A program made the translations under genes and the position numbers. A DNA stretch of 64,000 bases, from the NCBI GenBank assembly GCA_016987375.1, contig PJRA01000048.1:2188440-2252439 (forward strand), written 5' to 3'. The DNA is from Brachionus koreanus (taxonomy: Eukaryota; Rotifera; Eurotatoria; Ploima; Brachionidae). This document shows positions 48,965 through 60,619 of the stretch, piece after piece. Positions within the stretch are counted from its first letter, which is position 1. The number at the start of each line of letters is the position of its first letter. Below the pieces are notes generated by a model. The model worked only from the letters and a program-made list of their open reading frames with translations. It made no database searches and was not told the DNA's origin.

Positions 48965-50135
48965 TATTATTTTTCATTATTTCAAGTATTTGTTTGGATA
49001 AAATTTTCATTCTATTCATATTTAAAAACTAAGTTATTCATTATAGATAGGATTTAACAATGGACACCGTTAATTGTGGCTAATGACCACAAAAGTTGAT
49101 TATGGAAAAATTTTTCTGTTTCTAAATTTTGTTTTTTGTCTTTGATCTAAAACCTCATTTTTAAAATGATCAATAAAAAAAGACTTTTTAAGTTGGTTAC
49201 CAGCAATGGTTGCCTTTGCTATGTTTTTTTAAATAAAGAAAACTAAAATAAGCTATTTTTAAATAAAAAATGTGAAATTAAAAGTTTTTATTTCAATAAA
49301 ATATTATTTTAAGCGTAGACTATTATTTAAAGGATGTTAACACTTGCATATCATAAATTAAGTAAAACTTATTACAATCAATTTATTAAATGATAATAAA
49401 TAAAAGTTTGAATAATATTTTTAATTCTAATTTCCCTACAAAAAAATATTCTTCTATCAATTTTATTTGAAAAAGATTGATTTAAAAAAATAAGCCTAAT
49501 AAATAACAAATTACTAAAAAAAATTTTGATTAGATACTTTTTTATAAAAGTGATAAAGTAAACTCAAATTATTGTCAATTATTTTTGCTTAATAAGCTTA
49601 ATTAATATTTGATAAATTCGATAAATAATGTGTTATTTAATATAAAAAGTTCATTATATGATATTATAAACAGATATTTTTTATTATGTTTATGGTAGTT
49701 TTAAATAAAAATATGGACATAGATTATATTACGCGATATTTAATTTAATGGATATTTTGTTTAAATTCAGATTTCAAATAAGATAACAATGAATAAAATT
49801 TTTTGAATAGATTTTTTGAAATTTTTAATGCTAATTTTCATGCATACCGGTAAAATTTATTTGCCATACATTAAGAATCACCTAAAAGTTGACTACCAAA
49901 CTTATGAAAGAATGAAAAATATACTTTCATAGGTTCTTTAACACTCCTTACAATACCACAGAATCTGATTTAATAAAAAGAGATTTTAATTATTTTCCAA
50001 TTACAAAATCTTGCTCCTCTCTGGTTGAGAAATAGAATAGAAGGCAGTGAAAGGAACTAGAAAAAGGAATTTAAAATTATTTTTAAAATAATTATTTAAA
50101 GATTATAAACTAAATATAATGAAATAACTAATTAA
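48965..50135. other. Intergenic, nothing seen
   Basis: AT-rich spacer between SLC26 and the hAT-type element. No gene or RNA recognised. The element's 8-bp target duplication CTAATTAA occupies 50128-50135. Confidence 0.45.
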
Positions 50136-50851
50136 TAGTGTTGGGAGCCGTACAAACGGTCGTGATACGGCCAAATTTCTATTTGGCTTCGCGGTCCAAA
50201 ATTTTGGCCTCCGGTCTGACCGCCAAATTGGCCGTCCGCCTTTATGACTGTCCTGTTTATGGCGGTCTTAATCGCAGCCAAATAGAAATTTGGCCTTTTC
50301 ATATGAATCGGATTATAGATTGTGCTTTTAAAGGTAGTTCATCAGTTGATTTTTTTTAGACTCTCAAGAATTTTTCAACAACAACAACTTGTTAAGAACA
50401 CTGGTAATTAATTATATTTTGTCTGTTACTTTTCATAAAAGACCGTTTGTACGGACAGTCATAAAGGCGGACGGCCAATTTAGCGGCCAAAATTTTTGAC
50501 AAAATTTATTAAGGAGCTTCACATTTTTTGTATTATACATAATGAACTTACATTTCTTTATTTTTTTTTAATTAGTTAATATTAGTTTAGTTTTTGTCAA
50601 GCTTAGATATTTTTTTCTAAATTTTACCAAATTTTATGTTATTTTTGTTGAATTTTCTTAAAGTTATAAGATAAATCACATAAATAACTGTAATATTCCT
50701 AGGAAATATTCAAAAATTTAAGATTATTAAAGACAATTATCGTTATTTTACGTAAACCGTAATTTGGCCGGCCAACTTCGCGGTCCAAAATTTTGACCAC
50801 CAGCTTGCCCGCCAAAATGGACCGGCCAGGCTTGGCCGCCACCCAAAACTA
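50136..50851. mobile_element. hAT-type non-autonomous transposon (716-bp MITE) with 8-bp target duplication
   Basis: The element starts TAGTGTTGGGAGCCG. Its other end, read from the opposite strand, is TAGTTTTGGGTGGCGG, an imperfect terminal inverted repeat that fits the hAT end consensus (C/T-A-A/G-N-G). Both sides are flanked by the exact 8-bp duplication CTAATTAA (50128-50135 and 50852-50859), the size left by hAT transposases. It is strikingly GC-rich, with repeated CGGCCAAA/TTTGGCCG subterminal motifs. An internal inverted repeat of about 28 bp runs from 50226 to 50254 and again from 50452. The one open frame inside (50138-50359) is repeat-derived, so it is non-autonomous. Confidence 0.88.
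50226..50480. repeat. Internal inverted repeat (hairpin arms) within the hAT-type element
   Basis: AAATTGGCCGTCCGCCTTTA continuing to TGACTGTCC at about 50226-50254 is the perfect reverse complement of GGACAGTCATAAAGGCGGAC continuing to GGCCAATTT at about 50452-50480. A smaller palindrome GCCAAATTTCTATTTGGC lies at about 50168-50185, and its motif recurs near 50277-50295. Confidence 0.85.
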
Positions 50852-51131
50852 CTAATTAACTATTTTAGAATAGTATTTTTAAATAACTAAATATCTTACT
50901 TTTTCAATTAGAAATCAGCTACCCTATAAATTACAATTATAAACACTTAAAATAAAATGTTGTATCTTAAAGAATTCAGATTTTGAAAAATTTATATTTT
51001 TAACAAATAAATCCATGATAAAATATCATTTATTTTCTTGAATAGATTCAAATTAAAAAAAATAATTAAATAATTTTTTTTTTAATTTTTTCTAATGTTT
51101 ATTGTTTAATAAAATAAAATGGCACAATTGG

Positions 51132-52019
51132 TTATCGAGTTGTCGGTTTATTTTCTGAAAATGCTTGAACTGATCTTGATTTGAAGGAGGCTCGGTCTAA
51201 GTATTAAAAAAAATGATATAAATACATAAAAGAAATTTTTGAAATTTTTAAAAAGATACCTTGACTATTCATTAAAATACTATTTAATTCAGACATATCT
51301 TGTTTAAAACTTTCTAAAGCCTTTTTATTTGACTTGATATAAACCAGTTCAGGTTTTTTTCTATGTACAAAAACTCCATATTTATTCAAAATTTTGGAAT
51401 CGATAGTATCATTTCTAAAAATAATAATTTATCAATTAAAATTTTTAAAAAATTAGTCCAAAATAATCACCTATTAAATCTGGCTCCCGTAAGAAAATAA
51501 TGAGCAGAAAAATTATCGTATGTACTAAAGTCATATTTTTTTCTTGATGTTACAATATTTTTTTTTGTGTCCTCTAATTTCCGCTGGTATCTGGCTTTTT
51601 CAATTTGAGTGTCTCGTATGATAGGCAAATGATAGACTCTTTCTTTAAGAATTCTTTTTAATTTTAAAATAAACTGCTTTTTTGAATTAAAAATAAAATT
51701 TATACTGTGATCTAGTTGGAATTCCGATAGGAGAATTTTCATAAAGGTTGTCATTATGAAATTTAACTTCGGTGTTTTCCAAGTACTGTAGAAGCGGATT
51801 GTAGTGCTGAGGCAGCTTTTCTCTGTGAGTATAGTAATTTGAATAGCTAAACATAGCTGGTTCAAGCTTTCGTCCATTTTTATAGTTAATCGGCTTAAGA
51901 TTCATGTCGAATTGAGACGATTTGGTGTGGTTAGTTTCTAGCTCTTCATTAGATCTATTTAAGTTATAGTTAATAGAGGGAGGCCTCTTTTCAGCCATGG
52001 CATCGATTGGTAGCTCCAT
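51132..52019 (-). CDS. Uncharacterised 238-residue protein
   Basis: Four minus-strand exons (52019-51706, 51653-51471, 51414-51260, 51196-51132) join in frame, with introns of 52-63 nt. I do not recognise a family. The protein is polar and charged, without membrane segments or signal peptide. The middle has a basic, coiled-coil-like stretch (RDTQIEKARYQRKLEDTKK) followed by YFLTGARFNRNDTIDSKILN and KYGVFVHRKKPELVYIKSN, which look well ordered. The preserved frame across all splice junctions argues for a real gene. A cytoskeletal or ciliary role would be a guess. Confidence 0.72.
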
Positions 52020-54907
52020 ATTTTATATGCTATATTAATGCACTTTATGCATAAGTTACAATCAAAATAATACAAATTTATTAATATTCCTAAACTTGAC
52101 GACAACTTGAAACTAAAAAAAGGAAAATATGTAGCAAAGTCTTTATTATTTATTCTAATTAAATAGACTTTGGCAACCTTGAACGCCTTTTATATTTTGA
52201 GATTTATTTTCTAAACGTAAAAGGCAAGTACTGTTGCTAAACAACAAGACTTTATGTAATTTTGTATCCAAAAGCTTTCTTTAAAAATCTTATTAAAAAT
52301 ATATATTAAATTTTGTGGCAAGTTTTAAAGAATATTTTCGAAATGCACAAAGCATAAATTAAAAATTGCCTCAGTTGCTAAGTTCGCATGGAAGCTTAAA
52401 CTTATGTTCGGAAATAAATTTCAAATATTGATAGTTTTTGGAAAATAATTACCTAGGTTTTAATTTTGCCATTGAATTATTGGCCTTCATTTGAATTAAA
52501 TAATTCGAATTGAAACCAAAGCGCTTTTTATTTAGAACATCAAGGTAAAGTTTAGATGAAGCCCAGGTAAATTTTAAATAGATCATTATAATTATTGTAT
52601 AAAATTCAAAATTCATAAATCTAAACTAAAATTAAAAAATAAAAAAAAATTTTTAAGAATATTTTTTATTTCAAAATCCCATTCGAAATTGTGTATTATC
52701 TTAAATCCAAAGTTTATTTAAGTTTTGACAGCTTTTAATTAAATTCAAGATTAAAATTAAAAAAATTTTTAATTAAAAGCAATAAAATTCTGAAATCTAA
52801 AAAAACACAAATAAAAAAAAATTCGATCAACAGCTGCCATGATAAAATTGCATAACTTGTTTTTAAATCACTAATTAATTTAGAGAAATGATTTAAAGTC
52901 AGAATGTGTTTTAATTTCAAAATTAAAGCCCCTTGTGTAAATTTTATTTAATTTTATCTCTAATATATAAATTTTTGCAAATTAAAAAAATAGAAAAATT
53001 TAAATTTAGTGAAATATTTTTCTCTCAATCAAAAAATAAACAAACAAATATTTCTATTAAATTCAATTTGAGCCTTAAGTATTGCTAGATTTAATAAATT
53101 GTTTCCTCTCAAATAGAAATTGTATAATCTTTTTGCTAATTCGTCGTTTATGAAACTAAATTCAATAATTTGAATAGTAGGAATTTCATCTATAAAAAGA
53201 TTAATCCCATTGAAATTGAATTCATTTAGTCCTAAAATATAAATTAGCTTCTTATAGTGAAACTTTTCTAATTAGTCACTCAATTGAAAAGGAGGCAACT
53301 TTTCATTTTTCTAAAAAAAAAGCTGCTAAGTGCTTCTAGTTTGTCATTTGTGACCAGCATTAAGCGTCATTAAGAAGCCTTTAAGAAAAGTTTCAAGTTG
53401 TTCTCATTGCATATGCTTCAAAAAATATTTTTATTTTCTTCGAATCGATAATATTCAAACAGGTAGAATATGGTTGAATTCGTTTGACGATTCATCGATA
53501 AAAAAAATTAATTAAAATTTTCAAATAGGATATAGAAATTTATGAATCAAATTGCTAAATCATGCATTCAAATTAGTTGAATCGATTGACTGGTCAATTA
53601 AATTCCTTATCTTACAAGTATTTAATTTATAACTTTAATAAAAATAGCTAGCCAATTTTTTTTTTATTTTATTCATTTTCTAAAATTCAAATTTATTTTT
53701 CTAGCTAGATTAATTTCTTTTCGTTTAATCTAGATCGTTAATTTACGTAAAAATTTCCCTTAAAAAAATGATAATCGCATTAGATATTCGAAAATCGTGA
53801 TCTTGAAAATAAGGAAAGTTTTACTAGTGTGAGAGAAGATTGTTGGTATTTGTTTCCTATTTATGATGGATTTTTGTTTGTCAACATGAACCGAGCTATT
53901 TGTGAGTATTAATCAAAGATTTTCAGTGAGATAATTTCTACAAATATTGTAAAATATGCTAATACTTTTTTACATAGCAAAAACTTTTGGGCTTTTCTTT
54001 CACTATTTTCTTCCTGTATCTATTAGCTATGAAACATATACAAATCTATGACTAAAATTTTATAGTCAACAAATGACTTTATTAGATAAAATTGTAATTT
54101 TAGCACCTAGCTAAGTATTTATCTAACTAAATAGAAAATGAAAAATTTACAAATATTTTTTTAATACTCTCCAATTTGAATGACTGTATTTAAAAACTCA
54201 TACAAGATATTAGTTGTTTTTTTAGTCTAAAAATTTTAGATTTAGATTAAATAAGTTTCTTGTAGATAAATTTCCTTTTTATTTTTATTATGAAAATTTT
54301 GAATTTTTGATTAGACCTAGAAATAAAAGAGAATTATAAATAAAATTTTCAAATAATAAGATTGGATTTTTTGAAAAAAACAGTCTATTAGGTGAAGTAG
54401 TATAGTCAAATCAAAACCAAAATTTCTATAAAGATTTTTTGTTCCATTTTTCTAAAAAGCAAATTGCATTTGTTTTTTTCCTGTTCAAATTTATTTGCAG
54501 AAAAGCTTTTTTTTCTAACCTTTGTTTCAATTAATGATAATATTTTGATTATTTAGGCTATATTATTTCTCAAAATGAGATTAGTGTTAATTTTCTCAAT
54601 TATTTTATTTGAAAATTACTAAAATTACATGAATAGATTAAAGGATTTTTTAAAATCAATTAGTTCTTTTCTAAATCTCTAAAATTATTCTATGATAGAA
54701 TTTAAAGGAATCGATTTAAATAAACCAAAAATCAAATCATTTTCGTATGCTAGAATTTTTTTTTGTTTCTAATAAAATTCAAAAAACATTCAAATTAATT
54801 AAATTTGAATCTAGTCAAAATAAAGTAGACAAAATATCTTTAAAATTTTAAGAATAAAAATTCTTATTTTGTTTTGAAATATTTGAATTTTCCAATTTTT
54901 AATACGA
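52020..54907. other. Intergenic, nothing seen
   Basis: Nearly 2.9 kb between divergent genes. AT-rich throughout. A frame at 52735-52920 is low-complexity. GTGCTTCTAG at about 53330 resembles a single MITE family A terminus, but no partner end is nearby. Confidence 0.4.
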
Positions 54908-55939
54908 ATGTTTAAGTCTAAAATAATAATTTATGAAATAAATAGCGAGTGGTTTAGTGGTCGGCCAAAGACATATTTAATTTTTGATAATGAAACTTCA
55001 GACTATTTAAGAGAGACAAAACGAATTTGTTCACGCAAAATCGGAACTTGGTTTCAGAATCAATCAGCTCAAGCTTCTTTGCCACTTCAATTATCAAACG
55101 AAGAAGTTTGTTTGCTAACCGATTTGTTTGCTAATGAGTTAAAATTTTTAAGAGCGAATTTTTCTGATTTGAAAAATTTGAACATGCATGAAAATTTAAG
55201 CCAATTTAAATCAGATTATAAGTCCTATTTGACAGAGTTGAATTCAAAGGAAATAGAAAATTTTAAATTCAATCGAAAAAGACAAATGATGGCCAAAAAG
55301 GACCAAATTTTAAATGGAAAGCGAAAAAAAATAGACCAACAATTAGATAAAATCAAACACAGAATTCTTAAAACAGATTTGAGTGATGCTGAAAAAGAAA
55401 AACTAGGACAACAAAAAAGCAGCCTTGAATATAACTTAAGAAATTTAGAGATGATTTTTGACCAAGAATTAGACAATTTAGAGCAAAGCAATAATTTTTT
55501 TGATGAAGTGGAAATTTTTCATTCAACTCCAAAATTTTTTGAGTCGATATTTAGGACTGAGGAAATGTCAACGGAACAATTTAGAATACTAAATAAGAAT
55601 TATTTTATTAACTGTAAATATAGCGCATTCAAACATCTATATATCAAAGGATACTATTTGACTGGTGGAGCCAAATTCGGTGGAGATTTTCTTGTTTATC
55701 CAGGTGACCCGGACAAATATCATTCACAATTTATACTAGTTTGCTTTGAGTCGAAACATGAGCTCAATTCTTTGAGCTTAAAACATTTTATAACATATGC
55801 CAGAATGGCTACTACAGTCAAAAAAACTTTTTTGATTTGTTTCATTACTGAAAATAAAATGGAATCTGGCTGTTACTCGGTACATTTGGGTGATAAGCGA
55901 TATCTAAATTTTTTATCCATAAATTGGTCTCATATTTAG
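54908..55939 (+). CDS. TSEN34: tRNA-splicing endonuclease subunit Sen34
   Basis: Intronless frame of 343 residues. TSEN34 is the catalytic subunit that cuts the 3' splice site of pre-tRNA introns in the nucleus, with TSEN2, TSEN15 and TSEN54. The C-terminal nuclease fold has GYYLTGGAKFGGDFLVYPGD with catalytic Tyr ~264, His ~272 in DKYHS, and Lys ~305 in TTVKKTFLICF. The Tyr-to-His spacing of eight is as in human TSEN34 (Y247/H255). The N-terminus has the small Sen34 N-domain (SQASLPLQLSNEEV-type: QASLPLQLSNEEVCLL). The centre (~115-195) is a lysine/glutamate-rich predicted coiled coil. It is a little longer than the human protein (310). Confidence 0.93.
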   Translation: MFKSKIIIYEINSEWFSGRPKTYLIFDNETSDYLRETKRICSRKIGTWFQNQSAQASLPLQLSNEEVCLLTDLFANELKFLRANFSDLKNLNMHENLSQFKSDYKSYLTELNSKEIENFKFNRKRQMMAKKDQILNGKRKKIDQQLDKIKHRILKTDLSDAEKEKLGQQKSSLEYNLRNLEMIFDQELDNLEQSNNFFDEVEIFHSTPKFFESIFRTEEMSTEQFRILNKNYFINCKYSAFKHLYIKGYYLTGGAKFGGDFLVYPGDPDKYHSQFILVCFESKHELNSLSLKHFITYARMATTVKKTFLICFITENKMESGCYSVHLGDKRYLNFLSINWSHI

Positions 55940-57291
55940 TACTTTCCAACTAGACTTTCCTGAATAAAGGATTAATAAAATTTTAAATTTATTCAAATTA
56001 ACGCCTAATTGTTAGAAAAATAAAATAATCGAGTTAAATTATTTAGAAGTAAATTAAAATTTTTAGCTAAGACACAATAGGGATTAATATTCGAGAATTT
56101 ATTTAATCCAACGACATAATCCCGTCAAAGTATAGAGATTGGGTGCAAACCAACATTTAACCCTTAAAACAGCTAAAAAGATGTCGATAACTATGTCATT
56201 CAATAATTGTGTTATTTCCTAGTTTAAATTCGAAATATATTTAAAAAATTAAATTATACACTGATTAAGGAGAAAATTGATAATTTTATTTAAATAGAAT
56301 CAAAAATTTTATTTCAATTAAAATTTTAAGAATTCAATTTTTTTAAAGTAAAAACTAAGCTGAAATTTAGAAAGCAAAACATGAAAATTAATTTCCGATA
56401 AAAACGTGAAAAAATGCTCGTTTTATTTTCTCTTTTAATTAAAACAATTTTAAGTGTCTGGAACAGGTAGATTACTATGGTTCTAAAATTTTGTGAAAAA
56501 TAAATATTTATTTTGTTTTAAGCATGTAAAAGTCAAAATTCTAATAATGCTGACTAATTTTAGAAATAATTATAAACAATATCGAAAATTCAATTTTCTA
56601 GCTCATTAAGCAAAAAAAAAATGATAGATGAAATTAATGATATGCCATTAGAAATTTTATTTTAAAAATTTTTGAATTTAAATTTTATTTATATTTTAAA
56701 TTTCATTTCAAATAGCGTGAAAATGAAGTTTGTTCCTGTGATTTTAAGTAAAATACCAAGCTAACTATAATAGAGAGCATAAGAAAATATTTTTTATGAA
56801 ATTTTCAAATTTTCAAATAATTATGCAATTTGAAAATAAAGACTTGTCTCAAATGGCTATTTTATTTAGATGAAAATAAAAGAGATAGTACAGAATTTCT
56901 ATTTAGAAAAATCGATATTTAGCTCATTATTCGTACCTTAATAAAAATTAAAATTTCAAAATATTGTTTTAATATAATTTGCATTTTCTCGTTCTTATTT
57001 TCTTATTTAAATAGATCCATTTGATTGTCAAATAGACTTCGACAATGTGTGCTCTGAATTAAACAATTTAGGCTTAACGAAACAAAAATTTATTTGCAAA
57101 AATTCAATAAAAACTAAATTATTAAGTTGTTTTTTTATAGGTCGTATTACTAAAGGATAATAAAACTTGTAGTTTTTCCAAAAATTTCAAATATCAATTA
57201 TGAAATCAATTTTTAGCTTCGACAATAAACGAGTTGTCTTTTATTTAGAGTTGATGATTAGAGTATTTTGATTTAAAATAGAGAGTTGACG
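55940..57291. other. Intergenic between TSEN34 and villin
   Basis: AT-rich, with no gene or repeat recognised. It should hold the villin promoter and 5' UTR. Confidence 0.4.
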
Positions 57292-60200
57292 ATGACTATT
57301 TCGAATCTACAAAACGGTCATTCGAATCCAAATATTAATGAGCCCGCATTTTTGGCTATACAAAAAAATAAGCCAACTTTTCATATATGGCGAATAGAGG
57401 TAAATAATGTTTTTTAAAAGAATATTTTTTTTAAAAAATTTTTTTACAGAATTTCCAGCTTATTTCAATACCTAAAGACTCTTATGGAACTTTTTTCAAA
57501 GGCGACACCTATTTAATTTATTATTGCACTGAAATTCAGAAGACTCTTTACCAGCACATTCATATCTGGATCGGAAGTGAGAGTTCAATAGATGAGCAAG
57601 GCGTAGCAGCTTATAAAATGGTGGAGTTGGATGAATTTCTTGGAAGTTCTCCTGTTCAGCATCGCGAATGCCAAAGTTATGAATCAGAAAAATTCTTAAG
57701 TTATTTTAAGCAAAAAGGAGGTCTCAAATATCAAAATGGAGGGGTTCAAAGTGGCTTTCACCATTATGAAAAAAATTTTGAGCCTAGACTTTTTCAAGTG
57801 AAAGGAAAGCGCAATATAAGACTAAATGAACTGGCCAGTATTGAATGGACATCAATGAACAGAAACGATTCTTTTTTGATCGATTTAAGCGCCACAGTTT
57901 TTGTTTGGAATGGGAAACTTGCAAATAAGATGGAAAAATTACAAGTAATATATTAATTTAATCTAGTGTTTTTTTTATTAGATAAATTTTAGAATTATTA
58001 AGTATTTAGAAACTTATTTGTTTTTTGTCTTGTTTAATCAAAATTTATTTTAAAGTGAAATTTTTTACAAAAATTAAAAATAATTTTTAAAAAAATTTAG
58101 GCTTTGAACAAAGCTCGAATGTTGAGAGATGAAAGAAACGGTAATTGTAACATAGTTATAGTTGAAGATGGTGAAGAAAAAGATTTATCTAAAGATGAAC
58201 TAAAGCTTTTTGAATCTAAATTTCCTTTGAAAGAAAAGCTTTCCAAGCTTAGGAACGATGTATCTAATCAAGATGATTTAAAATTCGAAAAAGACTCTTA
58301 TTCATATTTAAAGCTATACAAGTAAATTAAGATTAAAATTTAATTTCACTTCTATATTTAATTTTTTCGAATAGATGTTCCGATGCATTGGACGATGGTG
58401 ATGGTATGGTAAAAATAAAAATAATTGAGCAAAAAACTGGACCATTGTATAAAGAAGATTTAAACAGTGATGTAATGTTGAATTTTAGATTTTAGAAAAT
58501 TTTTTTCATAAAATTTTCTAGTTTTATTTTCATTTAAAAGATTAAAAATACATTTTTATTTGATTTATATTCATTTAATTTAATCTAGGATTCATACATT
58601 GTGGATAATGGCAAGCATGGTATTTGGGTATGGATAGGAAAAAAGTCTAGTCAGAAAGAAAGACAAGAGGCAATGAGAAACGCCCTAGTAACTTTAAAAG
58701 CTATGAATTATCAACATTAGATTTATAAATGTATTTCAAAGGGTTTTTTACAAGCTAAGGGGTACAATGAAAAGCAGCAAAATGCTATTAAAGTAACACG
58801 GGTTATAGATGAAAGTGAACCATTTGAATTCAAAGCGCTATTCAATCGATGGTCTGAATTGAATGAATCAAAAGGATTTGGTAGAACTTTTAGTAATAAT
58901 TCAATAGCCAAAACGCTACAAACTAAATTCGATGCTTCGATTCTTCACTCGAACCATCAGATAGCAGCTGAGTCACAAATGGTTGATGATGGTAAAGGAT
59001 ACAAACAGATATGGTTTGTTAGTAATTTTGACATACATCAACTTGAGCCTTCAAAATATTCAGAATTTCATACCGGTGATTGTTACATAATACATTATAA
59101 GTATAAACTAGATAATACTGAAAAACATATTCTATATTATTGGATTGTGAGTACATTTTACAAAACTTGGCTATTTCCTTCTAAATATGATTTTTAAGGG
59201 CAAAAAGTCAACTCTTGATGAGCAAGGGACTGTGGCACTAAAAGTGATTGAGCTTGATAATGAAATTTGTAGTGGTCAGGCAATGCAGGTGAGAATTGTT
59301 GAAGGAAAGGAACCGATTCATTTTATGTCAATGTTTGACGGCCGAATAATTATTTATAAAGTTTGTTAATTGTAAAAAAAAAATGTTTTAAAATAAATTA
59401 ATCAAAGGGGGGAAGAGCTAGTGGCTTTAAAAATATGAATAATTCTGACGATGTTCAATTAACTGCGAATTACATGCTTCAAATAAAATCATATGGGCCA
59501 TCTAACATTAAAGCAATTCAAGTAAATTTAAAATTAAATTTATTTTATGAGTTTTTTAATTATGTTTTTTTTAGGTTGATTGCAATGCTTCCAACCTAAA
59601 TTCAAATGATGTATTCATAATTTGTCATAATTTGAGTGTTTTTTATATATGGTGTGGTAAAAGTTCTACTGGAGATGAACGCGAGGCTGCCAAGTCCATT
59701 GTTTTGTCAGCAAAAAAAGAGCCTGAAATAATCATCGAGAGCCAAGAAAGAGCGGAATTTTGGAACATTTTAGGCGGTAAAACTGAATATCACAAGGTAA
59801 AACGGCCCATCAATACCAATCAAGCTACTTTTACTCGTTTATTTGAAATTTCTAATTCATCTGGAAGAATAAATGTAAATGAGATATATCAGTTTACTCA
59901 AAATGATCTAAATACAAACGACGTAATGCTTTTGGATGCTTGGGACAACATTTTTTTGTGGATTGGCTTAAGTGATAATTTGAAATTTAAAAAATTCTAA
60001 TTTTTTTATTTTTTCTTTTTAAGATTCAAATAAGACAGAAAAAGAAGAGTCTGAGAAAATAGCCATCGAATACCTAAAGAGTGATCCTAGTCAGCGTCCA
60101 AATGATTTACCAATCTATAAAATTAAGCAAGGTTTTGAACCTCCAATTTTTACTGGATATTTTGGTCCTTGGGATTTTAGTTACTGGAACAACAAAGTAT

Positions 60201-60619
60201 AAATTCAGTAAAAAATCTTTTTCGGATGCTTAAATTTATGCTTTAGAACGATGTTGACTATAATTTAATAAAACAGGAATTACAGTCTAAAAACCAGCCT
60301 CAATTATTCCAATTAGCAATCAAAGAAAAATCTTTAAATGGAATAAAAACTAGAGATGCGATAGATTTTAATAAATATCCCAAGTATAGCTATGAGCAGC
60401 TGATAAAGCCGGTGGATGAACTACCAGAGAATGTTTCAACTGAATCAAAAGAAGTAGCTTTTTTTTTATAAAAAATTAAAACCAAATGTATTCTTTTATA
60501 TCAAGGTTCATTTAACTGAAGAAGATTTTGTCAAGATATTTAAAATTTCATATCAACAATTCAAAGAAAAACCACTTTGGAAACAAAAAGAACTAAAAAG
60601 ATCTGTTCGTTTATTCTAA
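57292..60619 (+). CDS. VIL1-like: Villin (gelsolin repeats plus headpiece)
   Basis: Twelve exons (57292-57399, 57450-57944, 58101-58321, 58375-58471, 58589-58687, 58742-59146, 59199-59360, 59408-59521, 59575-59971, 60024-60196, 60247-60453, 60506-60619) give 863 residues in frame. Gelsolin-type repeats are recognisable by FHIWRIE, FFKGDTYLIYY, HIWIGSESSIDEQGVAAYK, GIWVWIGKKSSQKERQEAM, FHTGDCYIIHYKYK, YYWIGKKSTLDEQGTVALK, FYIWCGKSSTGDEREAA and NDVMLLDAWDNIFLWIG, consistent with six. The C-terminal headpiece is complete (YPKYSYEQLIKPVDELPENV, LTEEDFVKIF, WKQKELKRSVRLF) and binds F-actin. Villins bundle, cap and sever actin under Ca2+ control in microvilli and other protrusions. The 54-nt intron at 58688-58741 contains the only apparent stop in its region, which confirms splicing there. 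Confidence 0.95.

Noticed and set aside
50138..50359. 73-codon plus-strand frame
   Set aside because: It lies wholly within the inverted-repeat hAT-type element and translates palindromic repeat sequence.
52735..52920. Minus-strand frame of 61 codons
   Set aside because: Hydrophobic low-complexity translation of A/T runs; no splice partners.
58688..58741. Apparent premature stop in villin
   Set aside because: The stop lies in a 54-nt GT..AG intron; removing it joins RNAL to GFLQAKGY as in other villins.
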